In this document: in pieces, positions 44,415 through 55,552 of the stretch
Position numbering within the stretch: the first letter of the stretch is position 1
Layout of the letters: each line of letters starts with the position of its first letter
NCBI GenBank assembly: GCA_963585895.1
Contig: OY757939.1
Coordinates: 27,447,968-27,511,967 of the forward strand
DNA: 64,000 bases
Reading direction: 5' to 3'
DNA from: Sepioteuthis lessoniana
Taxonomy: Eukaryota > Mollusca > Cephalopoda > Myopsida > Loliginidae
Position numbers and translations under genes: made by a program
Notes under the pieces: generated by a model
What the model was told of the DNA's origin: nothing
Database searches by the model: none
The model's input: the letters and a program-made list of their open reading frames with translations, nothing else

Positions 44415-44585
44415 AGGCTCCAGTTCTGAAGTTTTGAGATATATAGAATAATCCATTTCTCTATCATTGCTTCAAGGTCTACACTGCCAAGGATTGATAG
44501 TACCTGTTAGTGACACGTTTATAGTTCAAATAGAACTGTTCAAATATAATTGTGTGCAAATTATTTGTGTTTAGAACAGTTCGTG
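44415..44585 (+). mobile_element. Family D remnant 7
   Basis: GTGAGGCTCCAGTTCTG, CATTGCTTCAAGGTCTACAC, GTTCAAATAGAACTGTTC in D order; 5' part lost. Confidence 0.55.
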
Positions 44586-44639
44586 GAAGCAATGGTTTTT
44601 TACGAAGGGTTATTATTGTTATATAACGCATGCGATAAG

Positions 44640-44845
44640 AGAGGCACTAAGACCGGGGTGCCTTGTGCCAAACACGGGTGCAGCAAGACCACTAGCGTGA
44701 AAATTCGAAACATGTAGACCAAAAAGTCGCTGTCGTAAAAACTCGACGGGATCAAGATTGATTGGGTGCAGTGATCGATATACGTGGCGCACTCGGGCAA
44801 ACTCAAGATGACGTATATCGACGAATAGGCAATATAAACGCACAC
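44640..44845 (+). mobile_element. Possible LINE RT fragment
   Basis: In one frame A-V-I-D-I-R-G-A-L-G-Q-T-Q-D-D-V-Y-R-R-I-G resembles the segment after RT motif E of RTE-like LINEs. Upstream V-K-I-R-N-M and K-L-D-G-I-K-I fit less clearly. Stops present. Confidence 0.35.

Positions 44846-44849
<4 letters not shown>

Positions 44850-44920
<71 letters not shown>
44850..44920. repeat. (CT)n microsatellite
   Basis: Pure CT run of about 35 units. Confidence 0.95.
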
Positions 44921-44923
<3 letters not shown>

Positions 44924-45199
44924 GCTCTGATGAAGAACAGACTCAGATTTCTTCGCTCTCTTGGTTTTTGCACAAATTCCACATTAGAAGATAATCCGTG
45001 TGAAATAAAACAGAAAATATTATATTTTCCTATTACAAACGTTGAGTTTTCTTCTTTGACCAATCCTAGGTGAATCAGCAACAAACTAGTATACAATATC
45101 AACAGTAATTAAAAATCATATAATTGTTTGAAAAAAAAACTGACTATCATGGTACGCCTTTTGACTTTATTTTATTACACTAATTTGAGTTGGTGTTCT

Positions 45200-45420
45200 T
45201 TCGCAGGAATATTAGTGGCAGCAAGTCTCGGTAAATCTCCAGGGCTCTTCTCAGTATTCTAGCCGATATTAACAAGGCTATGGTCTGGATAATCTCGATT
45301 CTTCCTCTGATTTCCAGATTTTTTCAGTTCTCTCGCAAGTCCCAAGAATTTGTCTATCTTCACGCTTTCTTTTATTTATACTCAGTGTTCAGCCATAACA
45401 ACAAAATCCAAAAGACGATA
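45200..45420 (-). mobile_element. LINE-V C-terminal fragment 4
   Basis: Minus strand reads I-L-G-T-C-E, then R-G-R-I-E-I-I-Q-T-I-A-L-L-I and A-R-I-L-R-R-A-L-E-I, ending R-D-L-L-P-L. Frame-broken. Confidence 0.6.
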
Positions 45421-45570
45421 CGTTCTTTTGTTCTTATTAATAAACCCTTGGGCTGATCTTCTGGCCAGGTTTAGTTGATTCGTTTGTATTTCAAAATCCT
45501 AGATAATTTTATGTGTCTAATATCATATTAGCATTTTCCTTTTTTTGTGCCTTCCTAGGTTTCTATTTTA

Positions 45571-45800
45571 GGTTTCTTTATTTAATGGCATATCAAGCTT
45601 CGTGGGTTATTTAATGCCAAAGCCATCCTTCTAGAAGAGCAACAGTGATGCTATTTAACCCATAGCTAGGAGGATAAGGGGGTTCATACCTTTTCCAATG
45701 GTATTTGTTTGAAAGTGAACGTTATCGTGTAACTGGAGTTCGAACTCGGTCACAACGATTTCGCATACCAGTGCTTTTAACAATTATACTTCGAGGACAC
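45571..45800 (-). mobile_element. SINE family A copy 8
   Basis: TTTAATGGCATATCAAGCTT, GTTATTTAATGCCAAAGCC, GGGGTTCATACC-type body, GAGTTCGAACTCGGTCACAA and head CAATTATACTTCGAGGACAC. Confidence 0.85.
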
Positions 45801-45804
45801 TACC

Positions 45805-46110
45805 TATGCCTTCCTAGGGATCTCCCAGTTTTACAATCTTCTCACATCAACCATCATCAGGCATGGTAAACTTTCAGTAGCTATTTTTCTCATCAATAGA
45901 CTCCATCATTATTGATGAGTAAACGTATTTTCCTCACTGAGCTATTTGTTCCTGGCCGTTAACCTATAAGGTTCCTATGCACTGAAGCTAGAAAAGCGCG
46001 CTGTTGACCTACCCGCAGATCAAGCAAGAAAAAAAATCTTTACACTGAACGTTTACTCTTGTAATACAATATCTGCATACAAATCGAAAATGAAAGAGCA
46101 AAAGTATGTG
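45805..46110 (+). repeat. Family J copy 3, interrupted
   Basis: TGCCTTCCTAGGGATCTCC and ATCTTCTCACATCAACC, then about 180 bp not in the other copies, then GTAATACAATATCTGCATAC. Confidence 0.45.
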
Positions 46111-47389
46111 GATAGATCCAGACAAAAAAGAAAGAGAAGCTGCATTTGAAAAAAGAAAGAAGGTAAAAGTTATAAAAAGGAAAACAAAAAGAACATTAAA
46201 ATTCAAACGGATTTATAAGATAAAATATAGAAAAACTATCAACATGTAAATTTAAACGAGTAAAAAAAAAACAGAGAAACGTTCTAAGTCTCACACAGAA
46301 ATATGAGACATAGCTGAACATCTTTTCTGGGGCAACATACTATAACTTCAAATAAAACTAGATTTCTATCTTCATTTCTCTGTCGGTGAGGCCCATTAAA
46401 ATGTGGGCAAAATTTTCTAAAATCTTGGTGAGATTTAGAACTTTTTGAGTACCCTTCCTATTCTAGAGAAACGGTGATTTGTTGAGAAACAAAATAATAG
46501 AACAAAAATTAGTTGCTAAGAAATATAAAATGGTATTAAAGAAACACATTTGTCCGCGAAAAAACTGAAATAAGCAAAAATATCGATTCAAAATGTCAAA
46601 TAAATACGAGAAAACGGGAAAAATAATACATCTTTGTAGGGTTAGGGGGTTCGGTATTTTTGTATATAACATTTTTAAAATAACTAAGCTGAATTGGTTC
46701 GAAAAACTGAATCTTTGAAATTGCTATTAAAAAAAGATTGATATGCTGTAAAATAAAGTTATGAGACCTTCTCTCTATATTCTTCTCTGTTGACTCAAGG
46801 ATAACAAAATGCAGAATAAAATAAAACGATTTATGGATTCAATTTTGATAACAAGAATCATAATACTGACAAGTCTATAGCGACAGGAAATCCAATTGAC
46901 GAGAGGCTTTGCAGTAGAAAGTCGTCTAATATTTCTCAGAACAAAGAAAATCGATATTTAGGTCACAACAAGAACAGTTTGTTCTTTTCCTCAAACAAAA
47001 AATAAATTGAAACTAATTGTGATAAAGTGCGATCTTGAAATGCAGCGAAGTGAAAAAAAAAAAAAAACAAGCTCAGCAGAAACGTTTGAAAAATCAATCG
47101 TGGGGAAATTAATTCTTATATGGTACGTATGTTCGTGGGGAACATACGAAAAACCAAAACACAGTGTAAAACTTAGAATAAACTGAATATGCAAAAGGGT
47201 GTTTTCTTTGTTACTTTATTTCCACTGAATTTAAAAAGAAATTACATTTAACAGTTCTTCCCATTATCTGATTTTAAACTTTATTCACGAATTGCATTCA
47301 TTTTTATATAAATAAGATTGGAAATAATTGACACAACACAATAACTCGATTGCAAACATTATTATTTTGTACTTTATTTTTCTCATCAA
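46111..47389. other. 1.3-kb AT-rich stretch with no recognised gene or repeat
   Basis: No open frame with a recognisable motif. Purine-rich plus strand in places (46085-46200). Confidence 0.35.
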
Positions 47390-47570
47390 CTTAAACTGGT
47401 GGTATTTCACTGATCTTTGAGTGACTTCAAATCTTTTCAGTTCTCTAGGATTCTTATAAGTATCCAAGCCAGACTTAGCAATGCTGTGTTTTAGATGTTC
47501 TCAATTCTTCCACTAATATCCGGATCAACCAGTCTCCTTTCTATGTTTTTAGGGACTCTATTATATTTCT
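47390..47570 (-). mobile_element. LINE-V fragment 5
   Basis: Minus strand: V-P-K-N-I-E-R-R-L-V-D-P-D-I-S-G-R-I-E-N-I, matching the K-G-L-E-x-L-E-x-R-x-R-I-E-I-I-Q block of the other copies. Its 5' edge meets the R fragment at about 47570. Confidence 0.55.
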
Positions 47571-47888
47571 GGAGGCAGCACCTCACAAAGCAGCAGCTCC
47601 ACGGCCACCCACCACCCATTACGAAAACTATCAAAATTAGACGAACCAGCCATGCGGGACCCTGCTGGAGAAGTAGGGACGAGCTCATAAGTGATGTACT
47701 CCTGTGGACCTCTTCATATGGACGAGCAAAGGCAGGACGATCCGCTCGAACCTACATACAGCAGCTCTGTGCAGATACGGGATGTAGCCTTGAAGACCTG
47801 TCGGAAGCAATGGACGATAGGGAGAGGCGACGAGAGAGGGTCAGGGATATCCGTGCTGATAGGACGAGATAATGATGATGATGAAAAA
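47570..47888 (+). mobile_element. R-family LINE fragment 7 (C-terminus, open)
   Basis: Open frame from W-R-Q-H-L-T-K-Q-Q-L-H-G-H through R-H-A-G-P-C-W-type to V-R-D-I-R-A-D-R-T-R, stop TAA directly before (TGA)n. It diverges from the copies at 3.6 and 36.8 kb and represents another subfamily. Confidence 0.82.
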
Positions 47889-48124
47889 TCATGAAACTGA
47901 TAGTTACAGATGAGATAAGAATAGCGAGATAAGAAGGATTTTAGCTTTTATAGTGCTCTGCTTTCCAGCATCTGAGTACTTTATCTTAAAAGTTCTTAAA
48001 TGATAGACATTTTCCCTTATATTTTTTCTAATCCTCTATCTATCTATCACTATATATATTAGAACGTCGATAGATCCAATAAAAGAAAATGGATTCACAC
48101 TGAAAAAAACGTAAGGAACAGACA
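47889..48124. other. Short stretch with no recognised feature
   Basis: TCTATC units near 48035; nothing else. Confidence 0.3.
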
Positions 48125-48785
48125 ATATTCCAAAGAAACTAAAACGGATGCAGACTACGCAGATCATCTTGGGCTTCTTGCAGATACCCTTACCCAAGCC
48201 GAACCCAGCTGCATAGCCCGGAGGAGACAGCAGGATTTATTTGCCTCCACGTGAATGTGGACAAAACGAAGTTCTTGTGTTTTAATCAAGGAAACATCTC
48301 CACTCTAAATGGTGTTTCTCTGAAATTAGTAACAAGTTCACGTACCTCAGTAGCTGCGTCTCATCTACTAAAAATGATGTGGGTACGTGCCTAGTGAAGG
48401 TGTGGGCTGCTATCGATGGGCTTTCAATCATAAGGAAGTCTGATCTATCCGATAAATTAAAACGGAGATTCTTCCAAACAGCGGTTGTATCAATATTAAT
48501 GTACGGATGCACCACATGGACGCTGAGATATGTATAAAGAAAATGTTAGACAGGGATTGCGTGTGAATGCTATCAGTTATATTGATCCAATCCTGGAAGC
48601 AACACCCCACGAAACAACAGCTGTACGACCACTTACCTCCTATCTCAAAAATCATCTAAATAAGATGCACAAGACATGCAAGAGACTACTGTAAAAGCAA
48701 AGACGAACTTATAAGTGACGTTCTTCCATGGACCCCCTCACATGGACCTGCCAGTGTTAGCCGACCAACAAGAACTTACCTATAA
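48125..48785 (+). mobile_element. R-family LINE fragment 8
   Basis: Starts T-D-A-D-Y-A-D-H, where the catalytic YADD has lost its second Asp, and runs through T-L-N-G-V-S-L-K-L-type and L-M-Y-G-C-T-T-W-T-L to R-T-Y-L. Several stops. It ends where D copy 8 begins. Confidence 0.8.
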
Positions 48786-48792
48786 TGATTCT

Positions 48793-49235
48793 GGAACATT
48801 TGCTCAGTCGGCTGGGGCTTTAGAATACACCGACTGTTTCTCTGCAGAGGGTTAAGTCTTCCCCAACGAGTTTCCTGGATATGACACTAAACAATATGAT
48901 GTAATACTGGAGCTTTGAAGAATCCGCAGTACCCCTTTATTGCCATCGCTCCCAGGTCCACCCATGCCCGGAGTCATAGCACATCTATGGTTCAAATAGG
49001 ACTAAACTGTCTACTTAGACTAGACTAAAATGTTTGTAATAGAACTATTTTTGTCATTAAAACTGCGTACTTATGCCTAAACTGAATTGATTGAAATATT
49101 ACTGTTTTTGCATTTAACTGAAATGTTTTGACATTTAACTGTTAGTAAACAAAACTATACTTATACTAAATTAAATTAGAATTTAATTCGGCGTTAAATG
49201 ATCCGAAAAGGGTTGATACACCGTAAAACTAGAGG
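48793..49235 (+). mobile_element. Family D copy 8 (head, array, tail)
   Basis: Head with CAGTCGGCTGGGGC and CACCGACTG, GACACTAAACAATATGATG, CGCTCCCAGGTCCACC; about three array units; decayed tail at about 49185-49235 (GGCGTTAAATGATCCG...GGGTTGATACACCG). Confidence 0.82.
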
Positions 49236-49319
49236 AACATAATATGATCAAAAAGGATATTATTAGGACTTGTTTCATATAAAAATCAATAGCTTTGAAT
49301 CTCTTTGAAAAATGTAGAG

Positions 49320-49868
49320 CCTAGTTAGATGAGGCAGTAAAATACACTGAATGCACCTTTGGAGAGGTGTAAGATTCCCGAATGAGTGTCCTGCATATGA
49401 TATTAAACAATTTCATTCTGAGCTTACTGGAGCTTTAGGGAATGTGGACAGCTCCTTCATTGCCATCACTCCCAGGTTTACTCTGATTTGGAGTGGTATC
49501 CCCAGCTAATGTTTTATCTATGGGTCAAACACACAACCTATGCTAAATTTAATTGTTAGAAATAGAACTGTTTGATCATTTAACTGTGTAAACAAATGAC
49601 TGATGTTTAATTGAATTGTTTGCGATACATAGCAATAAAGTAAACCATTTAACATTGTTCAAATGAACAGAGAATGTTTGACTAGAATTATTAGTGTTAA
49701 ATATCCAAACTTGAAATTCTTAAACTGTGTGCTCAGTCTCATTTAAAAATGGGATCGACGAAATGTTTTTAAAAATCATATTTAATACGTATGTATAAAC
49801 ACGATTTGGCATCAAATAACCTTTAAGGGTTAAAATGCCATAAAGCCAAACCAAAACAAAACAAAACA
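49320..49868 (+). mobile_element. Family D copy 9
   Basis: A decayed head (GAATGAGTGTCCTGCATATG, CATTGCCATCACTCCCAGG), array remnants, and a tail at 49806-49868 (TTTGGCATCAAATAACC, GGGTTAAAATGCC, then ACCAAAACAAAAC). The middle, 49640-49800, is poorly matched. Confidence 0.65.
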
Positions 49869-49894
49869 TATAAATATGACGAAATCCAAAAAAA

Positions 49895-50600
49895 ATTGTT
49901 TAATTCATTACCAGAATAAAACTGTTATGAATTACCACAGAAAAGCTTTAATGCATTACTATAGTACATCTTTTCTATAGTAAAATATTTCAGTGGCAAA
50001 ATATATTCTAAAGAATTCATATCATAAAACCACTTTCAGTGCATTTCAACAGCTTAAATCTTTTCTATGAATTCCTCTAGTAATAGATATTTCCAATGAA
50101 TCTCTGTAGAAAAAATACTCCCAATGAAATTCTTACAGAAAAGTATTTCCAATGAATATCTATAGAGAAAAAACATTTGCAATTAATTCTTATAGAAAAA
50201 TATTTCTAATGAACTTCTATAGAAAAATATTTTCAATGAAATCCTTTGAAAAAATATTTCTGATGAATTCCTTTAGAAAAATATATTTCCAATATCTTAC
50301 AGAAAAAATATTTTCGATTAATATTTATAGAAAAATATTTCCAATAAACTCTGCTGCAAAAAATATTTCTAATAAATCACTATGGAAAAAAATATTTCTT
50401 ATGAATCCTAATAAAAAAAGTATTTCTAATGAATCCCAATGGGGAAAGTATTTCTAATGAATTCCCATGGAAAAATACTTCCAATGAATTCCTATAGAAA
50501 AAATATTTCCAACAATTCATTTAGAAAAAAATATTTCCAATGATATCCTACGATAAAATTATATCCAATTAAACCCTTTCCAATGCATTTCCTTAAATAT
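49895..50600 (+). repeat. Minisatellite of about 27 bp
   Basis: More than 20 diverged units near AATTCCTATAGAAAAATATT plus TCCAATG. Because the period is close to nine codons, one frame stays open for 101 codons (50152-50457) as a nine-residue repeat (N-x-Y-R-K-I-F-x-M). There is no independent sign that it is a gene. Confidence 0.85.
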
Positions 50601-50624
50601 ATATTTACCCACACCTCCGCTACG

Positions 50625-51140
50625 ATTGCCCAGTTGGCTGGGGCTGTAGAATACACCGACTGCATCTCTGCTGAGGAGTAAGACCCCCAACAACGAGTGT
50701 CTTGGATATGATACTAAACAATCTGATGGTGAGGCTCCCAGTTGGGGAATACAGAGTACCCCTTCATTGCCACTGCTCTCAGGTCCACTTCTGGGAGTGG
50801 TAGCACCAGGTAGGGTGTTATCTATGGGTCAAATAGAACTAAAATGCGTATTTATGCGATTAATATTTAAACTGCGAACTTATGGTAAACTGAATTGTTT
50901 CAAATAGAATGCTTTTGACATTTAACTGTGTCTAAACAATATCTATACATATTCTAAACTGAATTGTTTGAAATAAAACTGTTTGCCTGAGCTGAATCGT
51001 TTGAAATAGAAAGGTTTTTGACAATTAAACTGTGTAGTCATTCTAAACTGAATTGTTATGAATAAAACTGAGTATTTTAATAAAAATGGATTTGGCATTA
51101 AATAACCAGCAAAGGTTGATATGCCATTAACCCAAACAAA
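50625..51140 (+). mobile_element. Family D copy 10 (complete)
   Basis: Head 50625-50835, about four array units 50835-51075, tail 51082-51140 (TTTGGCATTAAATAACC, AGGTTGATATGCCATTAACC). It is the best complete copy for defining the family. Confidence 0.88.
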
Positions 51141-51169
51141 CAACCTTCTCTACATATTTGATGCAATAA

Positions 51170-51900
51170 AAAGTTAATCTTTTAGCGGAATTTAACCGAC
51201 CGGAATTAAGAGTGCTTCTTCTCTTACACAGGTCGTAATAGTAAGACTGAAGAGCGTGTCTGCCCTACTATTTACTTGCCCAGTCGAGTGGGGCTGAAGA
51301 ATACACTGATTGCATCTCTACAAAGGGGTAAAACCCCACTAACAAGTGTCCTAGACATGACACTAAACAATCAGATAGTTAGGTTCCAGTAATGCCGGAG
51401 CTTTGGGGAATGTTGAGTACGCTTTCATTGCCATCGCTCCCAGGTCCACTCTGGCTCGGATTGGTAACACCGAATAGGGTCCTATCTATTGGTCAAATAG
51501 AACTAAACTGCACACTTATGCTAAACTGAATAACTTGAAATATGACTGTTATGATATTTAAACTGCGTACTTATGCTAAACTGAACTGCTTGAAATAAAA
51601 CTATATTTTACATTGAAATTGTACTTATGCTAAACTTAATTGTTTGAAATAGAACTGATTATTTGTATAAAAATGGATTCGGTATTAAATAACCTACAAA
51701 GGTTGACATGCCATGAAACCAAAACACCCAACTTACTATTTATTGGGTAAATTGTAAGTTGGGTGTTTTGGTTTTAGGGAAAATAGTTGAATGCATACTT
51801 TTCTCAAGAACTATGTGAAATGCAAACAGCCTTGTCCAGGAATTGAACTCGGTTTGACGTATCCATTTCCACGACAACTATTCCACCACGAGTGATTTTT
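51170..51900 (-). mobile_element. SINE family C copy 9, split by D
   Basis: 3' half at 51170-51274 and 5' half with tRNA-like head at 51734-51900 (AATTGAACTCGGTTTGACG, CTATTCCACCACGAGTG). TACTATTTA is repeated on both sides of the inserted D. Confidence 0.85.
51275..51733 (+). mobile_element. Family D copy 11 with target-site duplication
   Basis: Head, about three array units and tail (TATTAAATAACCTACAAAGG, TTGACATGCCATGAAACC). Flanked by TACTATTTA at 51266-51274 and 51734-51742. This defines both ends of the family and shows that it moves as a unit. Confidence 0.88.
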
Positions 51901-52445
51901 ACCCTACTTGACCATGCATATTTGAAAAACAATAAATTCTAAATCTTCCTAAGACTGTTTATGTTCGATTCATACTAAAGCCTTTTGGAAAGGCATGAAT
52001 CCACTTCCTCCATCCGTATTCGTATTTCTTGATAAAATGTCTGGTTGCATTCCGCGATCGTTAAAGAACAAGTAGGATGATTAAGCACTGAAACAAATCT
52101 CTCTGGCTTTATTGGCCCCGACAGCAGCAGCTAAAAGTTGTTACATTGTCTTCAAAGTATGTTCGAAGGAGACAGAAATCAATTTTGAGGTTTATTGATT
52201 CTCTAAGCGACTAAAAAGGTAAATGAAAAAGTTATTGAAATATTTGAGAGTTGCGTAGGTACATCATGAAGGTGTGTAATTAGTATTGAAGTGAAAAAAG
52301 GATGGACTGAATTACCTAACATGAAATACAGACTGTAATACTAATCAATACTAAATCATAGTTATTATCTCAGACCGTCCAACTGAGTCGAACAATGAAC
52401 TCTCGTTTGAATAAGACGCTAACAGTCCTTACAATACATTTCCCT
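51901..52445. other. Stretch with no recognised gene
   Basis: Nothing recognised. Confidence 0.35.
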
Positions 52446-52449
52446 CAAA

Positions 52450-52930
52450 AAGAAAAAAAAACAACATTCTAATGCATCCCTATTGTAAAGCCCTATGGAA
52501 AATTCTCCTATAGTAAAACCCAATCCAATGCCTTTATGTGGTAAAAACCTTTCCAATATATTCCAATAGCAAAACGCTTTCCAGTGCCTTTCCATAGTAA
52601 AAACATTTCCATTGCCTTCCCTTTCCAATCCCGTAAAACCTAATCCTATACATTAATGTAATAAAAAACTTTCAAATGCATTCTTACTATAAAAACCCTT
52701 TCCAATGCATTTCTATAGCAAAACCCTTTTCAATACCGTCACATAATAAAACCCTTTTTGAATTATTTCAATGGTAAAAGTTTTTCTAGTGCATTCCTAT
52801 GATAAAACACTTTTCAATACCTTTCTATATAAAAAAGTAAAGTTGGCGACATTTCCAATGTATTCCCACGATAAAATTCTTTTCCATGTGTTCCGATAGT
52901 ATAACACCTCCCAATACAGACCTATAGAAT
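52450..52930 (+). repeat. Minisatellite of about 29 bp related to the 50-kb array
   Basis: Units near AATGCATTCCTATAGTAAAA plus CCCTTTCC, sharing CCAATG and CCTATAG words with 49895-50600. Confidence 0.75.
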
Positions 52931-53055
52931 AGACCTGAGAATATCCTGTCGCAGAAAACCCAATATATAAAACAAAATGAAGAACAGCAAATACATTTTG
53001 ATAAAAATGAAGAATCTAATAAGAAAGTAAAACAGATCGTTTACTGAATTTCAGA

Positions 53056-53105
53056 TATGAAGAAGGCCGGGAGTATATTGGCCGAAACATTGTGATAAAG
53101 ACAAC
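53056..53105 (+). repeat. Family E / hammerhead-like core fragment
   Basis: TGAAGAAGGCCGG, a short loop, TTGGCCGAAACATTGTG, AAAGAC. Same core as at 26962 and 33354, followed by poly-A. Confidence 0.5.
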
Positions 53106-53149
53106 AAAAAAAAAAAAAACAGAAATGTCTGACTTGAACAAAACAATGT

Positions 53150-53435
53150 ATGCACTTACCAAATCACCCCGCCTCAACGAGATGTAATACAAGGTCAATT
53201 TTTGATAGAGCAAAGCTGGTTTGAATTCAGAGTTTTCTTTCTCTTAGACTGGTTGCTAAACAAAAACCAAAGAATCCAGTCCGCTTTACGCTCTTACCCA
53301 AGTCAAAGGAAGAACAGAGGGATCCATGCCTTTTATACAGGCATTCGAGCAAAGTGAAAAGCAAAAACCTTGTCCAGGATTTGAACTCATGCCACCGATT
53401 CCATCTGCTACGTGCGTAGCCATTGAACTACTCAA
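53150..53435 (-). mobile_element. SINE family C copy 10
   Basis: TACAAGGTCAATTTTTGATA, TTAGACTGGTTGCTAAAC, TCCAGGATTTGAACTCATG, GTAGCCATTGAACTACTC. Confidence 0.75.
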
Positions 53436-53611
53436 TATAAACAATATAATATATTGTCCAGAAAGAAAAAAAAGAATGAAGTACGTTGCTGAAAAGTTCT
53501 CGGACTAACAAATTAAGGGTTATTCTGAGACTTTGTCAACTCTTGTTTAAACGATAACATGAACAAGAAAACTAGGGACCCGATCTGAATAAATATATAA
53601 AAGTGTGTATT

Positions 53612-53880
53612 TACCCATTTCATCGAACTTGGACAAGATGCGAAAAAGGCCAATTTTAAGCGGAGCACAAATGATTTGAGTTCAGAATTTTTCTTCTAGA
53701 CCAGTTGCTATATCAATGTTAAAGAAACGAGCTTGCCCTACTATTTACCCATCACTGGATTTGTACCTTTCCCAAGGTCATTAAAGTGATGTGAAATGCA
53801 AACAGTCTCAAACAGAATTTGAAGTCAAGTTGCTGAGTCAGTTTCTTAGGACAATAACTGTTCCACTACGAACGCCTCAA
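53612..53880 (-). mobile_element. SINE family C copy 11
   Basis: GACAAGATGCGAAAAAGGCC, TTGCCCTACTATTTACCCAT, GAAATGCAAACAGTCTC, ACTGTTCCACTACGAACGCC. Same orientation as copy 10, about 180 bp away. Confidence 0.75.
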
Positions 53881-54106
53881 CTCAATGGGTAACCCTATAA
53901 GGTCGGCGACAACCCAAAGAATTTTTATTAACCAGAGGAAAAAGAAACCGATTTGGATTTTCGAACAATACAGTCGTATATTACAAATGTGTAATGGCGG
54001 AATAGATTTTTGAAATGAAGGGGAAATAAAAAAAATGTTATTTCGAGAAGGAATTTGACAAAGTGACTTAATTGAAGTGAAAATACAATAGAATGTATTT
54101 TTATGG

Positions 54107-54165
<59 letters not shown>

Positions 54166-54179
54166 GTATTTACTGATCT
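53881..54179. other. Unassigned sequence and (TA)n at 54109-54164
   Basis: The long TA run lies next to the 3' end of Penelope-like fossil 3. Confidence 0.6.
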
Positions 54180-55530
54180 AATATCTACCAGCATTCACGG
54201 TTACCAGAAAAAAAAAAGAAAAAACCCCGCCAGGAACAAGAGATAAAAATATCTCGAATCACCGCCCGGAGGAAAAAGAAAAAATATCATAGGACAAAAA
54301 GAAAGAAAAGGCCAACCCCCTCACACCAGTTGAAAAAAATCAAGAGATATGCAGTCAGTTGGTCAAAAGAAAGCTAAAACCCTCCGTAAACGCTGCAATG
54401 CTACAATTAGAAGAGTGCTCAACACGAGTGGAGCCAATCATAGAAATAACTTAAATCGCGAGTCGGAAATCTCAAACTAAAGTTTCACCTTAACGGATCA
54501 TCAGGAAGTCTAATACCGACCAATGATAAAGGAGAAAACGCCGTTTTTTATATTCACCAAAAATCCACCTAGCTTAAAATTTACATAACAAAAGAAACAA
54601 AATAAAATGAACAAAAAACCTTCCTTTTATTTTAAAACAACAACAACAAAAAAACCCTCAGGTATAAATGCTCCGAAACTTATCCCTAATTATAGAGCAA
54701 CTACGCCCTTTTGTGTCTACAACTATTTAACACCTCCGACCTTTAGTTTAACATAACCTTACTTTTACAAGACGCTATTGCTAATTTTTACTCCATGCAA
54801 AGCAAACAATCCCTATCGCCAGCCCTATATTTACGGCATTTCTTTATTACTTCCCATTTCAGTATCGGATCTATTCCTTTTTTATACTTGACCTCCCACA
54901 CATAACTAGATAACGTGGTACTATGCCTATACTTCTCGTGGGAGAAACTCGTTTTATGGTAATAGTACCTAGTCTTAAATTCCCCTTGCGTCGACCCAAA
55001 ATATACCTTTTTATTTCAATCATTACCCGGATCATTATATATTTCCACTTTATACACCACACATTCTTGTTTATATTTGCCTTCCAGCGGGCATCTAACC
55101 TTATCCCTACAATTACATTTAGCAATCACTTTATTTTTCTCTTTACTTAGTTTAGCTATATTACTCTTATTTATTATGCCATTAATGTTGGGCATGCAAC
55201 TATAACTTAATTTAACACAATTCTTATTAAATATTTTATGTAGCGGGTTCCACTGGGGAAATCTCCTTTTAACAACTTAAAGAATTCTTTCCCTAAGTTA
55301 TTGACTACCTCCATGTTATAGGGGGGATTAAACCATAAGATTTTTCTAGGTCTATTTCTCCTTTTTTGCGTATTACTTTCCTCATCCCGATATTCTAATT
55401 TGATCCTATATCCGTCATTCTTCAATGCCTCCTCATATTCCTGCTTGCTTCGTTCAAAAATTTCCTTATTGGAGGAGTTATTTGATAAAGTATGCTCTAT
55501 TCCCTTAGGTACATGTTTAAACACCTGTAT
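54180..55530 (-). mobile_element. Penelope-like element fossil 3
   Basis: Minus strand. The 55207-55524 part shows [25 protein letters not shown] and N-L-G-K-E-F-F-K-L-L, the linker after RT in Penelope-like ORFs. The 54750-55125 part carries the GIY-YIG endonuclease region (C-I-K-W-K, then the Y-I-L-G type start). A hammerhead-like tail core lies at 54482-54504. The element is broken, with a few breaks, and lacks the RT. It looks younger than the 12.3-kb fossil. Confidence 0.8.
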
Positions 55531-55552
55531 TGGGTGGTTGAAATCCCCTGTT

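Noticed and set aside
44803-45102. ORFs running through the (CT)n/(GA)n tract (S-L-S-L or R-E-R-E)
   Set aside because: Simple repeat translation.
50152-50457. 101-codon ORF with a nine-residue repeat
   Set aside because: It follows the period of a 27-bp minisatellite. No start context, splice site or conserved feature supports a gene.
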